Notes: a model not told the origin generated them from the letters alone. DNA of 64,000 bases from Bacteroidales bacterium (GCA_026931725.1 JAIXLE010000257.1:1-64000); one strand, 5' to 3'; counted from the first letter of the stretch, positions 1-8,281 are shown. A program made the numbers and translations.

Positions 1-140
1 GCGATGAACACGGCGAGTGGTTTGCCTTGCTCAGTCGAAGCGGTCAGAGCGGTGCGGTAGTCTGTCGAAAAGGCTGACGGCGCGGGAACAGCGCTGGCAA
101 CGAATCCGGCAACAACGGCTACGGCCAAAGTGGAAATCAT
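1..140 (-). CDS. Exported thioredoxin-like protein, 5' part only
   Basis: Only the first 46 codons are present; the frame runs open off the left edge of the window. Translation begins at an ATG at 138-140 and gives a signal-peptide-like segment (MISTLAVAVVAGFVASAVPAPSAF) cut here to its key parts: a hydrophobic core followed by an Ala-Pro-rich cleavage region, then YRTALTASTEQGKPLAVFI. The GKPLAVFI stretch is the usual first beta-strand of small thioredoxin-fold proteins exported by planctomycetes, but the CxxC region lies outside the window, so the fold is inferred. It lies downstream of purB on the same strand, after a terminator-like hairpin. Confidence 0.55.
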   Translation of the reverse strand, partial: MISTLAVAVVAGFVASAVPAPSAFSTDYRTALTASTEQGKPLAVFI

Positions 141-267
141 GCGATGCGTCTCCTCGGCGTTCGGCAACGTTGAGTTTGTGCCATCCACATGGCACGGTCG
201 ACGCACTTTGTATACGAAATTAGCCAGTCCTCCAAGTGAAAACCGGATGAAACCCGATCGCCTGAGC

Positions 268-298
268 AAAAATTGCCCGCGGATGGCGAGCAATTTTT
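268..298 (-). terminator. Hairpin between purB and the next gene
   Basis: A 9-bp inverted repeat (AAAAATTGC / GCAATTTTT) with a 13-nt loop lies 110 bp past the purB stop. The 3' arm ends in a T run on either strand, so it could work as a terminator for purB and in either direction. This is a sequence-only call. Confidence 0.4.
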
Positions 299-408
299 AT
301 CCGAATGTTGATATGTGAAACAATTGTGAACGCGCGGCTTCTTGGGGCAAGTTGCGCAAGGTTCCCACGTTGCAACAATTATGAGTGACGGATTCACTCG
401 TGTCATCG

Positions 409-1872
409 TCACACGCGGAGTTCGGCCGACTTCCCCAGTTTCCCAGAATATTGTTTGCGAATTTCTGTGATTTCTTCTTCCAAAAACTCTTGAACCTGCT
501 CCGCCGACCGTCCGATAAAGCGTGCCGGTTCGGCTTCCGCGGCGATATTCACGGTCGCAAACAGGGGGTCTTGTTGCAATCGTTCGAGTAACTCGGTGGC
601 CTGTCCGGTGCCCGCTTTGACCCGCGCGGTGACCGCGTGGCTGTGCTGACGAACCTGTTCATGCACGTCCTGACGGTCGGCTCCAGCCGCAACTGCTGCC
701 ATCATAATGTTTTCCGTCGCCATGTACGGCAGATACTCCCGCACGTTCCGGGCGATCACCGGCTGATGGACGACCAAACCCGCTCCGACATTCAAACCGA
801 TCCGTAACAGAGCATCTGCCGTGAGGAATGCCTGGGGGATGTAGAGTCGCCGGGCGGCGGAATCGTCGAGCGTGCGTTCAAACCACTGAGTCGCGTGAGT
901 CTGTGCGGCCATTGCGGGTAGCCCCATCAGGAACCGAGCGAGCGAACACATCCGCTCGGCCCGCATGGGGTTGCGCTTGTAGGCCATCGCGCTGGAGCCG
1001 ATTTGCTCGGCTTCAAACGGCTCATCAATTTCCTGGCGATGGGCGAGGAGTCGTAAATCGCATCCCCATTTGTGAGCGGATTGCCCCAACCCACCGAGGG
1101 AATCGAGGAGGAACGCATCCATTTTCCGGGAATAGGTCTGGCCGGTGACGGTAAACCGGCGATCGAACCCCATCTTGCGGGCCACGAGCGCATCGAGTTG
1201 CCGGACTTTTTCGTGATCGCCGCGGAACAAGGCGAGGAAACTGGCCTGGGTGCCCGTGGTGCCCTTCACCCCACGGAATGGGAGGGCATCGCGGCGGCGT
1301 TCGAGTTCTTTCAGGTCGAGTACGAAATCGTAACACCATAAGGTGGCCCGCTTTCCGACCGTTGTCAGTTGCGCGGGCTGAAAGTGCGTGAAGCCGAGGG
1401 TCGGTTCGGATTTCCAGGTATCGGCGAAGTGGGCCAGAGCATCAATGACGCTCGCCAAGCTCACGCACAGCTGGTCGAGCCCTTCCCGCATCAGAATCAG
1501 ATCGGCGTTATCCGTGACGAAGCAAGACGTTGCGCCGAGGTGAACGACATCCCGTGCGCCGGGGGCGACTTCTCCCAATGTATGCACATGAGCCATGACA
1601 TCATGTCGGAGTCGTTTCTCGTGGTAGGCTGCTCGATCGAGATCAATATCGTCGAGGTGTTCTCGCAGTTCCGCGAGTTGGGCGGGGGTGATGCGGGGGG
1701 TGGTTCCATCTTCCGCCATCAGGCCCAGTTCCGCTTCGGCTTCGGCGAGTGCGAGCCACAAACGCCGCCAGGTCTGGAACTTCCGCATTGGCCCCCAGAG
1801 TTGGCTCATGGCTGGGCCTGCGTAACGGGCGATCAGTGGATTGTCGTAATTCAGGTTGTCGGCGGCGTTCAT
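409..1872 (-). CDS. purB: Adenylosuccinate lyase
   Basis: Cytosolic lyase of purine synthesis. It splits SAICAR to AICAR plus fumarate, and adenylosuccinate to AMP plus fumarate. The 487-aa product is a normal length for the longer bacterial/eukaryotic-type PurB. Visible family motifs are HLGATS near residue 111, FTHFQPAQ near 162 (catalytic His) and the fumarase/aspartase superfamily signature GSSAMAYKRNP near 292, which contains the flexible-loop catalytic Ser. The start MNAADNLNYDNPL suits the family. It is a single gene; purN lies about 14.5 kb away, so the purine genes are scattered rather than in one operon. Confidence 0.96.
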   Translation of the reverse strand: MNAADNLNYDNPLIARYAGPAMSQLWGPMRKFQTWRRLWLALAEAEAELGLMAEDGTTPRITPAQLAELREHLDDIDLDRAAYHEKRLRHDVMAHVHTLGEVAPGARDVVHLGATSCFVTDNADLILMREGLDQLCVSLASVIDALAHFADTWKSEPTLGFTHFQPAQLTTVGKRATLWCYDFVLDLKELERRRDALPFRGVKGTTGTQASFLALFRGDHEKVRQLDALVARKMGFDRRFTVTGQTYSRKMDAFLLDSLGGLGQSAHKWGCDLRLLAHRQEIDEPFEAEQIGSSAMAYKRNPMRAERMCSLARFLMGLPAMAAQTHATQWFERTLDDSAARRLYIPQAFLTADALLRIGLNVGAGLVVHQPVIARNVREYLPYMATENIMMAAVAAGADRQDVHEQVRQHSHAVTARVKAGTGQATELLERLQQDPLFATVNIAAEAEPARFIGRSAEQVQEFLEEEITEIRKQYSGKLGKSAELRV

Positions 1873-2148
1873 GTCGGCATTTCGTGTGAGAAACGGGAAG
1901 AAAAATCAGCGGAATGGTGAGAATGTCGGCGCGGACGGCAAGAGTAATCGCGACAGTTCGCCCATTCCCCGGAACCGGCGTAACAGGTTATGTGTTATAG
2001 AGTTTTCTCGTCGGAACGTCTGGGAGGACCGGATTCGCAGGGGTTATTGTGCTGATAATAGGGGTGTTGAGACGTGGTGGGAATCGGAGCGAGTCCGCCC
2101 GGTTCCTGCCACGATCTTCAGACTACGGGCTCACGGAGGAGCAATCCC

Positions 2149-2466
2149 ATGTTTCGAGCGAGTATCGCCCGATTGGTGGTCGCGGCGGGTGTGACCGCGG
2201 CTCTGCTTGGTGGCGGGGAGCAATCCGCATCGGCTCAGCAACCGCAACCGCCGTTGCCGCAGATGTCGTACTACCCTTACCATTACTTCCCCCATAGTTA
2301 TTGGCCCGCGATGAGCCCGCAGTATCCCGAGGCTCCCGGTCAGCCGTACATGCGGCCCCCCGCGTACATGGCCTACCCGCCGTTCAAGGAACCGGGCTGG
2401 CGTTATGAGATGTGGTCCCCGCAGAAGTGGTATCGTGGTAGCCATTTCTGGCTGGATCAGTTTTAA
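2149..2466 (+). CDS. Small secreted Pro/Tyr-rich protein
   Basis: The ATG at 2149 follows a good ribosome site (GGAGGAG, 6-7 bp spacing) and yields 105 aa. Residues 1-30 form a typical signal peptide ending ASAQQ. The mature part is dominated by Pro, Tyr, Met and Trp (repeated PPAYM, SPQYPEAPG, SYWPAM patterns) and ends in a Trp/Tyr-rich tail, RGSHFWLDQF. I recognise no family. Such small aromatic/proline-rich exported proteins are common in planctomycetes and may sit in the envelope, but that is inference. A strong terminator follows. Confidence 0.7.
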   Translation: MFRASIARLVVAAGVTAALLGGGEQSASAQQPQPPLPQMSYYPYHYFPHSYWPAMSPQYPEAPGQPYMRPPAYMAYPPFKEPGWRYEMWSPQKWYRGSHFWLDQF

Positions 2467-2496
2467 TCTTCAGGCGTGCTGTTGACTGTTGGGTGC

Positions 2497-2537
2497 GAAC
2501 CGGGGCGTTCAGGGCCGCCCCGGTTCTTTGCATTTTT
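2497..2537 (+). terminator. Rho-independent terminator
   Basis: A perfect 11-bp stem (GAACCGGGGCG / CGCCCCGGTTC) with an 8-nt loop is followed by TTTGCATTTTT. It lies 30 bp after the stop of the small secreted protein gene. Confidence 0.85.
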
Positions 2538-2984
2538 CCACACTCTGCCGACAAGTACCACATCACCGAATCGCGTGTGCCCTGGGAATGCACAACTGAC
2601 CACAAGCGTCGGGAGACATCCACCCCAACGAGGATTGTGGATTCGGCTGACGGCAACGCCGGCGCGCCCGAATCACGTCACGCCATACATTGGGGAAGCA
2701 AGGAAAATTCCGGGCATCCGATTCCCTTTTCCGCAATTACGAGCTATGATGCGGGAAGTCGGGATCATTCTGCCCGTTTCTCTGGTTCGCCATAGCCTAT
2801 CCGCGAACCCGCCTATGCCTGCCGGGCAGTCCAGTTCCCTACCGTGTCGAGTTCTGATTTCTCTGCTTCCGACACCGTGGTTCTATCGACTACGGGCCGG
2901 AACCCCAGTTCGCCGATCGGCAACCCAGGTTGCGTCGATCTGGTGTCCGCCGAGGAAGGCGCTGGGCCTGAAGGGGGAAGTATC
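2538..2984. other. Intergenic stretch with no supported gene
   Basis: About 450 bases between the terminator of the secreted protein and the next small gene. Open frames exist on both strands, but none has a ribosome site, domain or protein-like composition I would defend. Confidence 0.5.
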
Positions 2985-3200
2985 ATGAAGAAGGCATTCG
3001 CACGAACCGATTGCGCCTGTGCTGGCCACTCTGAACTGGATGATCGCCCGGTTTGGTCCGAACTGATCCTGGAAGTCGCGGCTTCCCGAGAGCGGCTCGG
3101 CGGAGAAGCGGACTACGACACCGTGATTTCCGACCTCCGCAATCTGGGGTATGAAATCACGATGGAAGAACTGACGATCGCTTGGGATCCCAGCGATTGA
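2985..3200 (+). CDS. Small hypothetical protein, 71 aa
   Basis: The ATG at 2985 has an AAGGGGGAAG ribosome site 5 bp upstream. The 71-aa product starts MKKAFARTDCACAGHSE and continues into a predicted helical acidic part (SELILEVAASRERLGGEADYDTVISDLRNLG, quoted in pieces), ending TIAWDPSD. It has no signal peptide or membrane segment. The Cys-x-Cys-x2-His near the N-terminus might bind metal. I do not recognise the family. The strong ribosome site and coding-like composition support a real gene. Confidence 0.6.
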   Translation: MKKAFARTDCACAGHSELDDRPVWSELILEVAASRERLGGEADYDTVISDLRNLGYEITMEELTIAWDPSD

Positions 3201-3263
3201 ATCGCCGTGAGGATCACCGGGCCAATGGTGCCCGATGTGTGGGATTCGCAGGCATCCCACGCA

Positions 3264-5600
3264 TCAACTCGGAGTGAGACGGTCGCCGACCCCACCCAGA
3301 ACCGCGTCCCGCGCCGCCGGCGTGGTGCTGGCGAGGTCTTGCGCGGAAAGCGATTGCAAATAAGCCCCCGCCGTGGCTGTCCCCTGCGCGGCGAAACTCA
3401 GCGTCACGCCATCCAATTGGCCCGAGACACCGTCGACCACATCAAAAATGTCGATAATCCAGACCCCTTTTGCGGATGTCCCATTTAAGCTCGCCAACGA
3501 TTGATCGGGGCGATACGCCCCTGAGAAGGGACTGCTTCCCGCGGCAATTCCCACTTGGGCTTGATCGTCCAGAATCGTGTTCATCAAGTTCGCGCCGGAA
3601 CCGTGGCGATTGAACAACGTCACCATTTGGCCATTCGGGGCAATGAGCCGGATGCTCAGGTCCGAAGTGCGGCCATGCGTGATCGCCAATTGGACATTCA
3701 GGTCCGCGATGGTGAAGTTGTCCGTCACCGGAATCAGAATCCGAGTTGTACGGCGATCCGCGATGGTCGCACTCCCCGCGGAGTACGTCAAGCGGTCTTC
3801 GGGGGTTGTCACCGGCGGCGGCACAGTCGGGGGAACCGTCGGCGGCACAGTCGGGGGAACCGTTGGCGTTGTGGGGGTCGTCGCGGATCCCAGCACGCCG
3901 GTAATCGTGATGGCCGCGCCCAGCGTATTTCCAGACTGATCGCGGACACCGGGGTTAAGTGTGAGCGAATAAGTGCCCTCCGTGGAATACCGCCGCGAAA
4001 GCATCAACTGAAACTGCGTCGAGTTCGTCCCGGAAACCGGCAGAATCGCCGACACGGCCAAGCTGCCATCCGGGGCCATCAAATTGCTGAGGTCTGCCTT
4101 GGTAAAGGTTGAGACATCCACCGACTGATTGAATGTGATCCGAACACGATCAAACTGCGATGCGGATGGTCCATCAAACTTGGCCGAGATAACAGACAGC
4201 GCAGAAGGATTGCTCGTGGTGGGCGGTGGTGGGACAGTCGGCGGGACAACAGGTGGGACAGTTGGTGGGACAACAGGTGGGACAGTTGGTGGGACAACAG
4301 GTGGGACCACCAACTGTCCCAAAAGCCGAGACAAGTTGAGCCGGCCGCCGGTTACGGTCTTCCCGGCCAGCGTGCTGAGCGGGTCCACTGTGCCTTTGAG
4401 TCGGGCAATCACTTGTGAATAGGACCAAGTCGGGTTGGCATCCCAGAGGACCGCTAGTGCCCCGGAGACGAACGGAGCCGCCATCGAGGTTCCCGACTTC
4501 TCCCCATATCGGCCGTTCGGCAACGTGCTGGTGATGGCCAATCCCGGAGCGGCCAGCGTGACCGAGTGGGAACCATAATTCGAGAAATAGGCCAGTCCAT
4601 CGTTCTGGTCCGTGGCCGCCACGGAGACGACATTATTCAACGTGGTCGAATAACCCGCTGGGAAGAAGTTGGTGGTGTCCGTGTTGATCGCGGTGTTCCC
4701 CGCCGAGGTGACGACGATCACCCCAGCCGCTTGCGCGCGTGCGATGGCCGCTTGCAAAAGCGGGGTGGTCACGGTGGAACCCCAACTCGCATTGATGATC
4801 TTGGCACCATTGGTGATCGCGTAGTCAATCGCCCGGATCGCGCCGGAGGTGTAGCCGATGCCGGAATCGTCCATGAACTTCAACGCCATGATGCGGGTGG
4901 TCCAGGCGACTCCCGAAACACCGATCCCGTTGTTGCCGACCGCGCCGATGATCCCCGCGACATGGGTGCCGTGACCGTAACCATCCTGGGGGTCGCCATC
5001 GTTCGCGGCAAAGTCGGCACCAAATACATCATCGACGAACCCGTTGCCGTCATCGTCCCGCCCATTCCCGGCGATTTCCCCCGGATTGCGCCACATGTTC
5101 GCGGCCAGGTCTGGGTGTGTGTAATCGACCCCGCTATCAATGACGGCAACGATGGTGCGTCCCGTCCCGTGCGCGGTGTTCCAGGCTTCGGGTGCGTCGA
5201 TGTCCGCATCGGCCTTCCCGCGGGTTTGCCCCGTGTTGTTCAAGCCCCATTGATTACGGAAACTGGGATCATTCGGAACCGCGTTCGTGGCGACTTGATA
5301 ATCCGGGGAGACCGAAGCGACCCCATAAACTTTGCCAAATACCCAGGTCGCCCCCGATACCGGCACGCCCGGAGCCAAATTGACGCGGTACACCCCTGGG
5401 CTGAGCGGTTCGACAGATTCGCTGTAGCGAGAACCGTTCAACTCGGCGAGAGCCTGAGCCTGCGTCACAACAGGGCCGGTCAACGTGACGAGAACGCCCG
5501 TGGGGTCATAGTTCGTCACCGGGTTCGCGGCCGGAACCGCACGATCTTCCAACGATTCCACGGACAGACGCGCCCGGATCGAGTCCCGGAAAGGGGGCAT
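3264..5600 (-). CDS. Secreted subtilisin-like (S8) protease with Ig-like and P domains
   Basis: 778 aa. The ATG at 5600 is preferred over an upstream in-frame TTG because GGAG stands 8-9 bp before it. The N-terminus carries LSVESLEDRAVPA, a motif common on planctomycete surface and secreted proteins, followed by a propeptide-like region (about 35-105). The S8 catalytic domain spans about 110-430: Asp155 (VIDSG), His210 (GHGTHVAG) and Ser372 (SGTSMAAP) are all present, so it is probably active. A proline linker of VPPT repeats (about 431-462) leads to a SbsA/Big-like Ig domain (about 465-580), a second VPPT linker, and a C-terminal proprotein-convertase P domain (about 610-755) containing LSIRLIAPNG and GVWIIDIFD. 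It probably acts outside the cytoplasm on proteins; the substrate is unknown. Confidence 0.93.
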   Translation of the reverse strand: MPPFRDSIRARLSVESLEDRAVPAANPVTNYDPTGVLVTLTGPVVTQAQALAELNGSRYSESVEPLSPGVYRVNLAPGVPVSGATWVFGKVYGVASVSPDYQVATNAVPNDPSFRNQWGLNNTGQTRGKADADIDAPEAWNTAHGTGRTIVAVIDSGVDYTHPDLAANMWRNPGEIAGNGRDDDGNGFVDDVFGADFAANDGDPQDGYGHGTHVAGIIGAVGNNGIGVSGVAWTTRIMALKFMDDSGIGYTSGAIRAIDYAITNGAKIINASWGSTVTTPLLQAAIARAQAAGVIVVTSAGNTAINTDTTNFFPAGYSTTLNNVVSVAATDQNDGLAYFSNYGSHSVTLAAPGLAITSTLPNGRYGEKSGTSMAAPFVSGALAVLWDANPTWSYSQVIARLKGTVDPLSTLAGKTVTGGRLNLSRLLGQLVVPPVVPPTVPPVVPPTVPPVVPPTVPPPPTTSNPSALSVISAKFDGPSASQFDRVRITFNQSVDVSTFTKADLSNLMAPDGSLAVSAILPVSGTNSTQFQLMLSRRYSTEGTYSLTLNPGVRDQSGNTLGAAITITGVLGSATTPTTPTVPPTVPPTVPPTVPPPVTTPEDRLTYSAGSATIADRRTTRILIPVTDNFTIADLNVQLAITHGRTSDLSIRLIAPNGQMVTLFNRHGSGANLMNTILDDQAQVGIAAGSSPFSGAYRPDQSLASLNGTSAKGVWIIDIFDVVDGVSGQLDGVTLSFAAQGTATAGAYLQSLSAQDLASTTPAARDAVLGGVGDRLTPS
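3818..3866 (-). repeat. VPPT-coding tandem repeat, second protease linker
   Basis: Short tandem units based on GGGGGAACCGTCGGCGGCACAG (given in part) encode the PTVPP linker between the Ig-like and P domains of the S8 protease. Confidence 0.7.
4231..4310 (-). repeat. 24-bp tandem repeat, first protease linker
   Basis: About three units of a 24-bp repeat built from GGGACAACAGGT and GGGACAGTTGGT encode the VVPPTVPP linker that joins the S8 domain to the Ig-like domain. The units are nearly identical at DNA level, which suggests recent expansion. Confidence 0.8.
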
Positions 5601-5901
5601 ACGGTTCACTCCGCGCAAGGCATAGCGGTCAATCAGGGTGTGCCGGATGAGCCGGTTGAAGCAATCTTAATGCGAAGACAGGGTTTTGCCGACAGAATGA
5701 AGAAAAACGACAATGCGGAAACGTCGGAAAAGACGCATTGTGTGGAATGTGTAGACGTGGAAATTTTGGAAGGCTAGGGAAAACAGACCTCCGTGTCGCA
5801 CGGAAGCCTGGACCAAGAACGGAAATGGGTAGGGATCAGGAAACCGAAAAATGGAATCGCTAGGTCGGCAGCCCTCGCGCAGACACAGACCCGGCGCCTT
5901 A

Positions 5902-6051
5902 TACACAAACCCGATGTGGGTGTCTCAAAATCTACACTTGTCGGACAACCGGGGACTGTCGTCCCCGGTTCAGTAGGACACACCGAGCCGGGGACGACAA
6001 TCCCCGGTTGTGTTCCATTTCCAAATCAGACTGTCTTACTGGGTTCATGTA
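5902..6051 (+). mobile_element. MITE-like repeat, copy A (two hairpins)
   Basis: A 150-bp non-coding element. The left end is TACACAAACCCGATGTGGGT and the right end, read inward on the other strand, is TACATGAACCCAGT, so it has imperfect terminal inverted repeats. The core holds two hairpins of the type AACCGGGGAC-TGTC-GTCCCCGGTT that also pair with each other. It is flanked by a direct TTA (5899-5901 and 6052-6054), as expected for a 3-bp target duplication. The right TTA is the stop codon of the neighbouring outer-membrane protein gene. Related copies lie at 11961-12110 and 26034-26163. Confidence 0.8.
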
Positions 6052-7722
6052 TTAGAATCGCCAGATGTAATCCAGGGTGAAGCGGTAATCGAACAGGTCA
6101 CGGTTGCCGACCAACGGAATCTCAAATGCGCCGCCGATTTCACTGAAACTGAAGACTTTGAACCGCATCCCAAGTGCCCCCGTGAGCAGGTTCGACCCGC
6201 GTGACGCACTGCCGAAATTGATCAGGTCGCGTCCTTCAAAGTTCAGCGGACTCGTGTTGCCGTTCGTCGTGTAGGTGAACCAGTTCAATTCCGCAACCGG
6301 GTAGAAACGGTGACGATTGCCGATGTCGTAATCGAGATGGGCACTGAGGTAGTAGTAATCGCTCCGCTTCGCGTTCACCGAAGCCGAGTAACCGGTGCCG
6401 ATCAGGCCGTTGAAGCTCCCATAGGTACTCTGCCAGAAATTCTGACCATATGTCAAATAGGGCACGATCGAGAGATCACCCGTGTTCTGGTAGACGTTGT
6501 TCGACCCAATCGGCAACTGGAATGTCGCCCCAGCGGCGAGTAGAGTTCCGGTTTCGGTATTGCGAATCAGCGTGAACTTCGGACCCAGCCAGAACTCAGA
6601 GAAACCGAACTGGCTGCCATCGAAGAAGTTGTTGAAATTGTTACTCGGGTTCACCCCGACACCGCCGAGCTTGTTGATGACCACCGAGAACCGATTCGTG
6701 AAGGCAATCCGGGCCTGCGTGCCGATCCAGTACAAATCGCCTCCGTTGAGAACCGGCTCACGGTTGGGCACCTTCTGATAGATGAAGATGGGCCGCACTT
6801 CGGTCACGGATCGCGGATCCTCGAACAGGAACGGATTCGTAATCGGCGAAACGTAGGTTGGGAAACTGTGGTCGGACTGAAACCAACCCCCGCCATCGAC
6901 ACCGAGGACATTGCCACCACTCGTGCCGAAGATTCTGTCGCCGAACTTCTCCGCTTCGCGCGGAAGACCGGCGGCATCGGCCACGATGGGGCGTTCTTTG
7001 AGATATTCAATCAGATTGATGGACTGGCGATTGTTGCGATCCTGCGCGGCGGTGGCTTTCGCATCGGCAATCACCTCTGCGGAAACGGGCTGAATGTCTT
7101 GCGGTTTGCCGAGACGGGCCGCGGGGATCGTCGGTTCATACACCGCGGGCCGGGTGCCTTCGGAACGCGGCGCCGTCCCACCCCGCACAGTTTCTGTGGG
7201 GTCGGGCTCCCCCCGTACAGGTGGAATCGCCGTGCGACCATCGCGGCTGCGGGGCGATTCATCCGGTGTGATGACCGGGATGGGGTCACGATCACGGCTG
7301 CGGGTCCATTCTGGCTCACGCACCGCGGACGGGGTCTTGTCGGGGTTCGCTCGCGGCGGTCGACGATCGTCATCGGGTTCGGCGACTCGCTGCGTCCGTG
7401 GTGGCCGGCGATCGTCGTCATCCCCGCGGGGTGGTAAATCCACGGGTTGGCGAATACGGCGAGCGGGTTCAAAGGTTTCCGATTCAGCCGGTTTTCGCCA
7501 GTTTGGTGAAGTTTCCCGACCCTGGGTGGCCAGAGGCGGTGGCAGATCGGAGCCTGTTTGTGTGCGAGTCGAACTCGGTGCAGGGGCCGAGGGGCTGGCT
7601 TCGGGGGGCAGCAGAAACAGGGCCGGATCGGGGCGGCGTTCCGCGGGTGGCGCAACCTGAGCGGCCGCGGGTAAGACCGCGATTCCGCCGATCAGCGCTG
7701 CCCAAACCGCCCAGCCGCGCAT
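6052..7722 (-). CDS. Outer-membrane beta-barrel-like exported protein
   Basis: 556 aa. The ATG at 7722 has a GAGGAGGGGG ribosome site and begins a clear signal peptide (MRGWAVWAALIGGIAVLPAAAQ, 22 residues in full). Residues about 25-250 are Pro/Arg/Asp-rich and low complexity (DDDDRRPP, DDRRPPRAN), probably disordered. Residues about 270-556 show alternating aromatic/polar strands and end in IWRF with a C-terminal Phe, the usual end of barrel proteins. This suggests a transporter or structural protein of the outer membrane; no precise family was recognised. Its stop codon coincides with the target duplication of MITE copy A. Confidence 0.7.
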   Translation of the reverse strand: MRGWAVWAALIGGIAVLPAAAQVAPPAERRPDPALFLLPPEASPSAPAPSSTRTQTGSDLPPPLATQGRETSPNWRKPAESETFEPARRIRQPVDLPPRGDDDDRRPPRTQRVAEPDDDRRPPRANPDKTPSAVREPEWTRSRDRDPIPVITPDESPRSRDGRTAIPPVRGEPDPTETVRGGTAPRSEGTRPAVYEPTIPAARLGKPQDIQPVSAEVIADAKATAAQDRNNRQSINLIEYLKERPIVADAAGLPREAEKFGDRIFGTSGGNVLGVDGGGWFQSDHSFPTYVSPITNPFLFEDPRSVTEVRPIFIYQKVPNREPVLNGGDLYWIGTQARIAFTNRFSVVINKLGGVGVNPSNNFNNFFDGSQFGFSEFWLGPKFTLIRNTETGTLLAAGATFQLPIGSNNVYQNTGDLSIVPYLTYGQNFWQSTYGSFNGLIGTGYSASVNAKRSDYYYLSAHLDYDIGNRHRFYPVAELNWFTYTTNGNTSPLNFEGRDLINFGSASRGSNLLTGALGMRFKVFSFSEIGGAFEIPLVGNRDLFDYRFTLDYIWRF

Positions 7723-7920
7723 TGTGTCCCCCTCCTCGCCCGTCCACAGACGTTCTGCCGAGATAGCGTGTTGTATCGGTTGTGCAAGCCCATTACTTGA
7801 ACTGCACATTCCGCATCAGTGTGTGGCCAGAGTCGGTAACCATTCCCGTGGCGGTTCGCATGACTTCCGATACTTGCCCAGAAATGATGCTTGTGTTGCT
7901 CGGCCAATCGCGTATTCCGA

Positions 7921-7949
7921 TTGACGGCATGCCAGTCATCGCTTATAGT
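7921..7949 (+). promoter_or_regulatory. Sigma-70 type promoter of tRNA-Phe
   Basis: TTGACG (7921-7926) and TATAGT (7944-7949) are separated by exactly 17 bp and end 12 bp before the mature tRNA 5' end. This is the best sigma-70-like promoter in the window. Confidence 0.8.
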
Positions 7950-7961
7950 GTGTGAGTGTGA

Positions 7962-8034
7962 GGGCAGTTAGCTCAGTCGGTAGAGCGAGCGACTGAAAAT
8001 CGCTAGGTCCCCAGTTCAACCCTGGGACTGCCCA
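7962..8034 (+). tRNA. tRNA-Phe (GAA)
   Basis: 73 nt. The acceptor stem GGGCAGT pairs with ACTGCCC and is followed by discriminator A. The D arm is GCTC-AGTCGGTA-GAGC. The anticodon stem AGCGA/TCGCT encloses loop CTGAAAA, so the anticodon is GAA. The T arm CCCAG-TTCAACC-CTGGG is intact. CCA is not encoded. It is the left boundary of the accessory island. Confidence 0.97.
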
Positions 8035-8064
8035 CTCTGAAAAGCCTTGCGGGACAAGCCTTTA

Positions 8065-8100
8065 GGACGCCTTCCGGGTTGGCAACGGGAGGTGTCCTTC
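8065..8100 (+). terminator. Hairpin downstream of tRNA-Phe
   Basis: AGGACGCCTTCC pairs with GGGAGGTGTCCT (12 bp including G-T wobbles) around an 11-nt loop and is followed by a pyrimidine run. It probably ends the tRNA transcript before the inverted half-tRNA copy. Confidence 0.6.
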
Positions 8101-8128
8101 CCCTGTTTATACCCGTTTCGGGGCCGGT

Positions 8129-8159
8129 TTCACTGCAATTCACTGCACCTTTCACTGCA
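8129..8159 (+). repeat. Three direct repeats TTCACTGCA
   Basis: Exact 9-mers TTCACTGCA at 8129-8137, 8139-8147 and 8151-8159, about one helical turn apart, directly abut the inverted tRNA fragment. They resemble iterons or arm-type sites for an integrase or excisionase. A second cluster of a near-identical 9-mer lies at 8255-8281. Confidence 0.8.
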
Positions 8160-8161
8160 CC

Positions 8162-8205
8162 GCGATTTTCAGTCCGCCCGCTCTACCGACTGAGCTAACT
8201 GCCCT
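8162..8205 (-). pseudogene. Inverted 5'-half copy of tRNA-Phe
   Basis: The reverse strand repeats the first 27 nt of the tRNA region without change (from the A before the gene to TAGAGCG) and continues through the anticodon loop with one substitution and one insertion (GGCGGACTGAAAATCGC). The T arm and 3' acceptor strand are missing and the altered anticodon stem cannot pair, so it is not a tRNA gene. It looks like an attachment-site or recombination scar of an element that targets tRNA-Phe. Confidence 0.85.
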
Positions 8206-8254
8206 CCCGATCCCCGTACCCCTCCCCACCCCTTCCGTGAAGAAACGGTGAAGG

Positions 8255-8281
8255 TTCGCCGCATTCGCCGCATTCGCCGCA
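8255..8281 (+). repeat. Three tandem copies of TTCGCCGCA
   Basis: Perfect head-to-tail 9-mers at 8255-8263, 8264-8272 and 8273-8281. They differ from the upstream TTCACTGCA repeats at only two positions, so both fit TTCRCYGCA. They lie 134 bp upstream of the HTH gene. Confidence 0.8.

Noticed and set aside
4566-5777. A long open frame (about 400 codons) antisense to the S8 protease
   Set aside because: It is the mirror of a GC-rich gene with strong domain evidence, has no ribosome site and its product has no domain-like pattern.
8162-8205. A second tRNA-Phe gene on the minus strand
   Set aside because: The T arm and 3' acceptor strand are missing and the anticodon stem no longer pairs.
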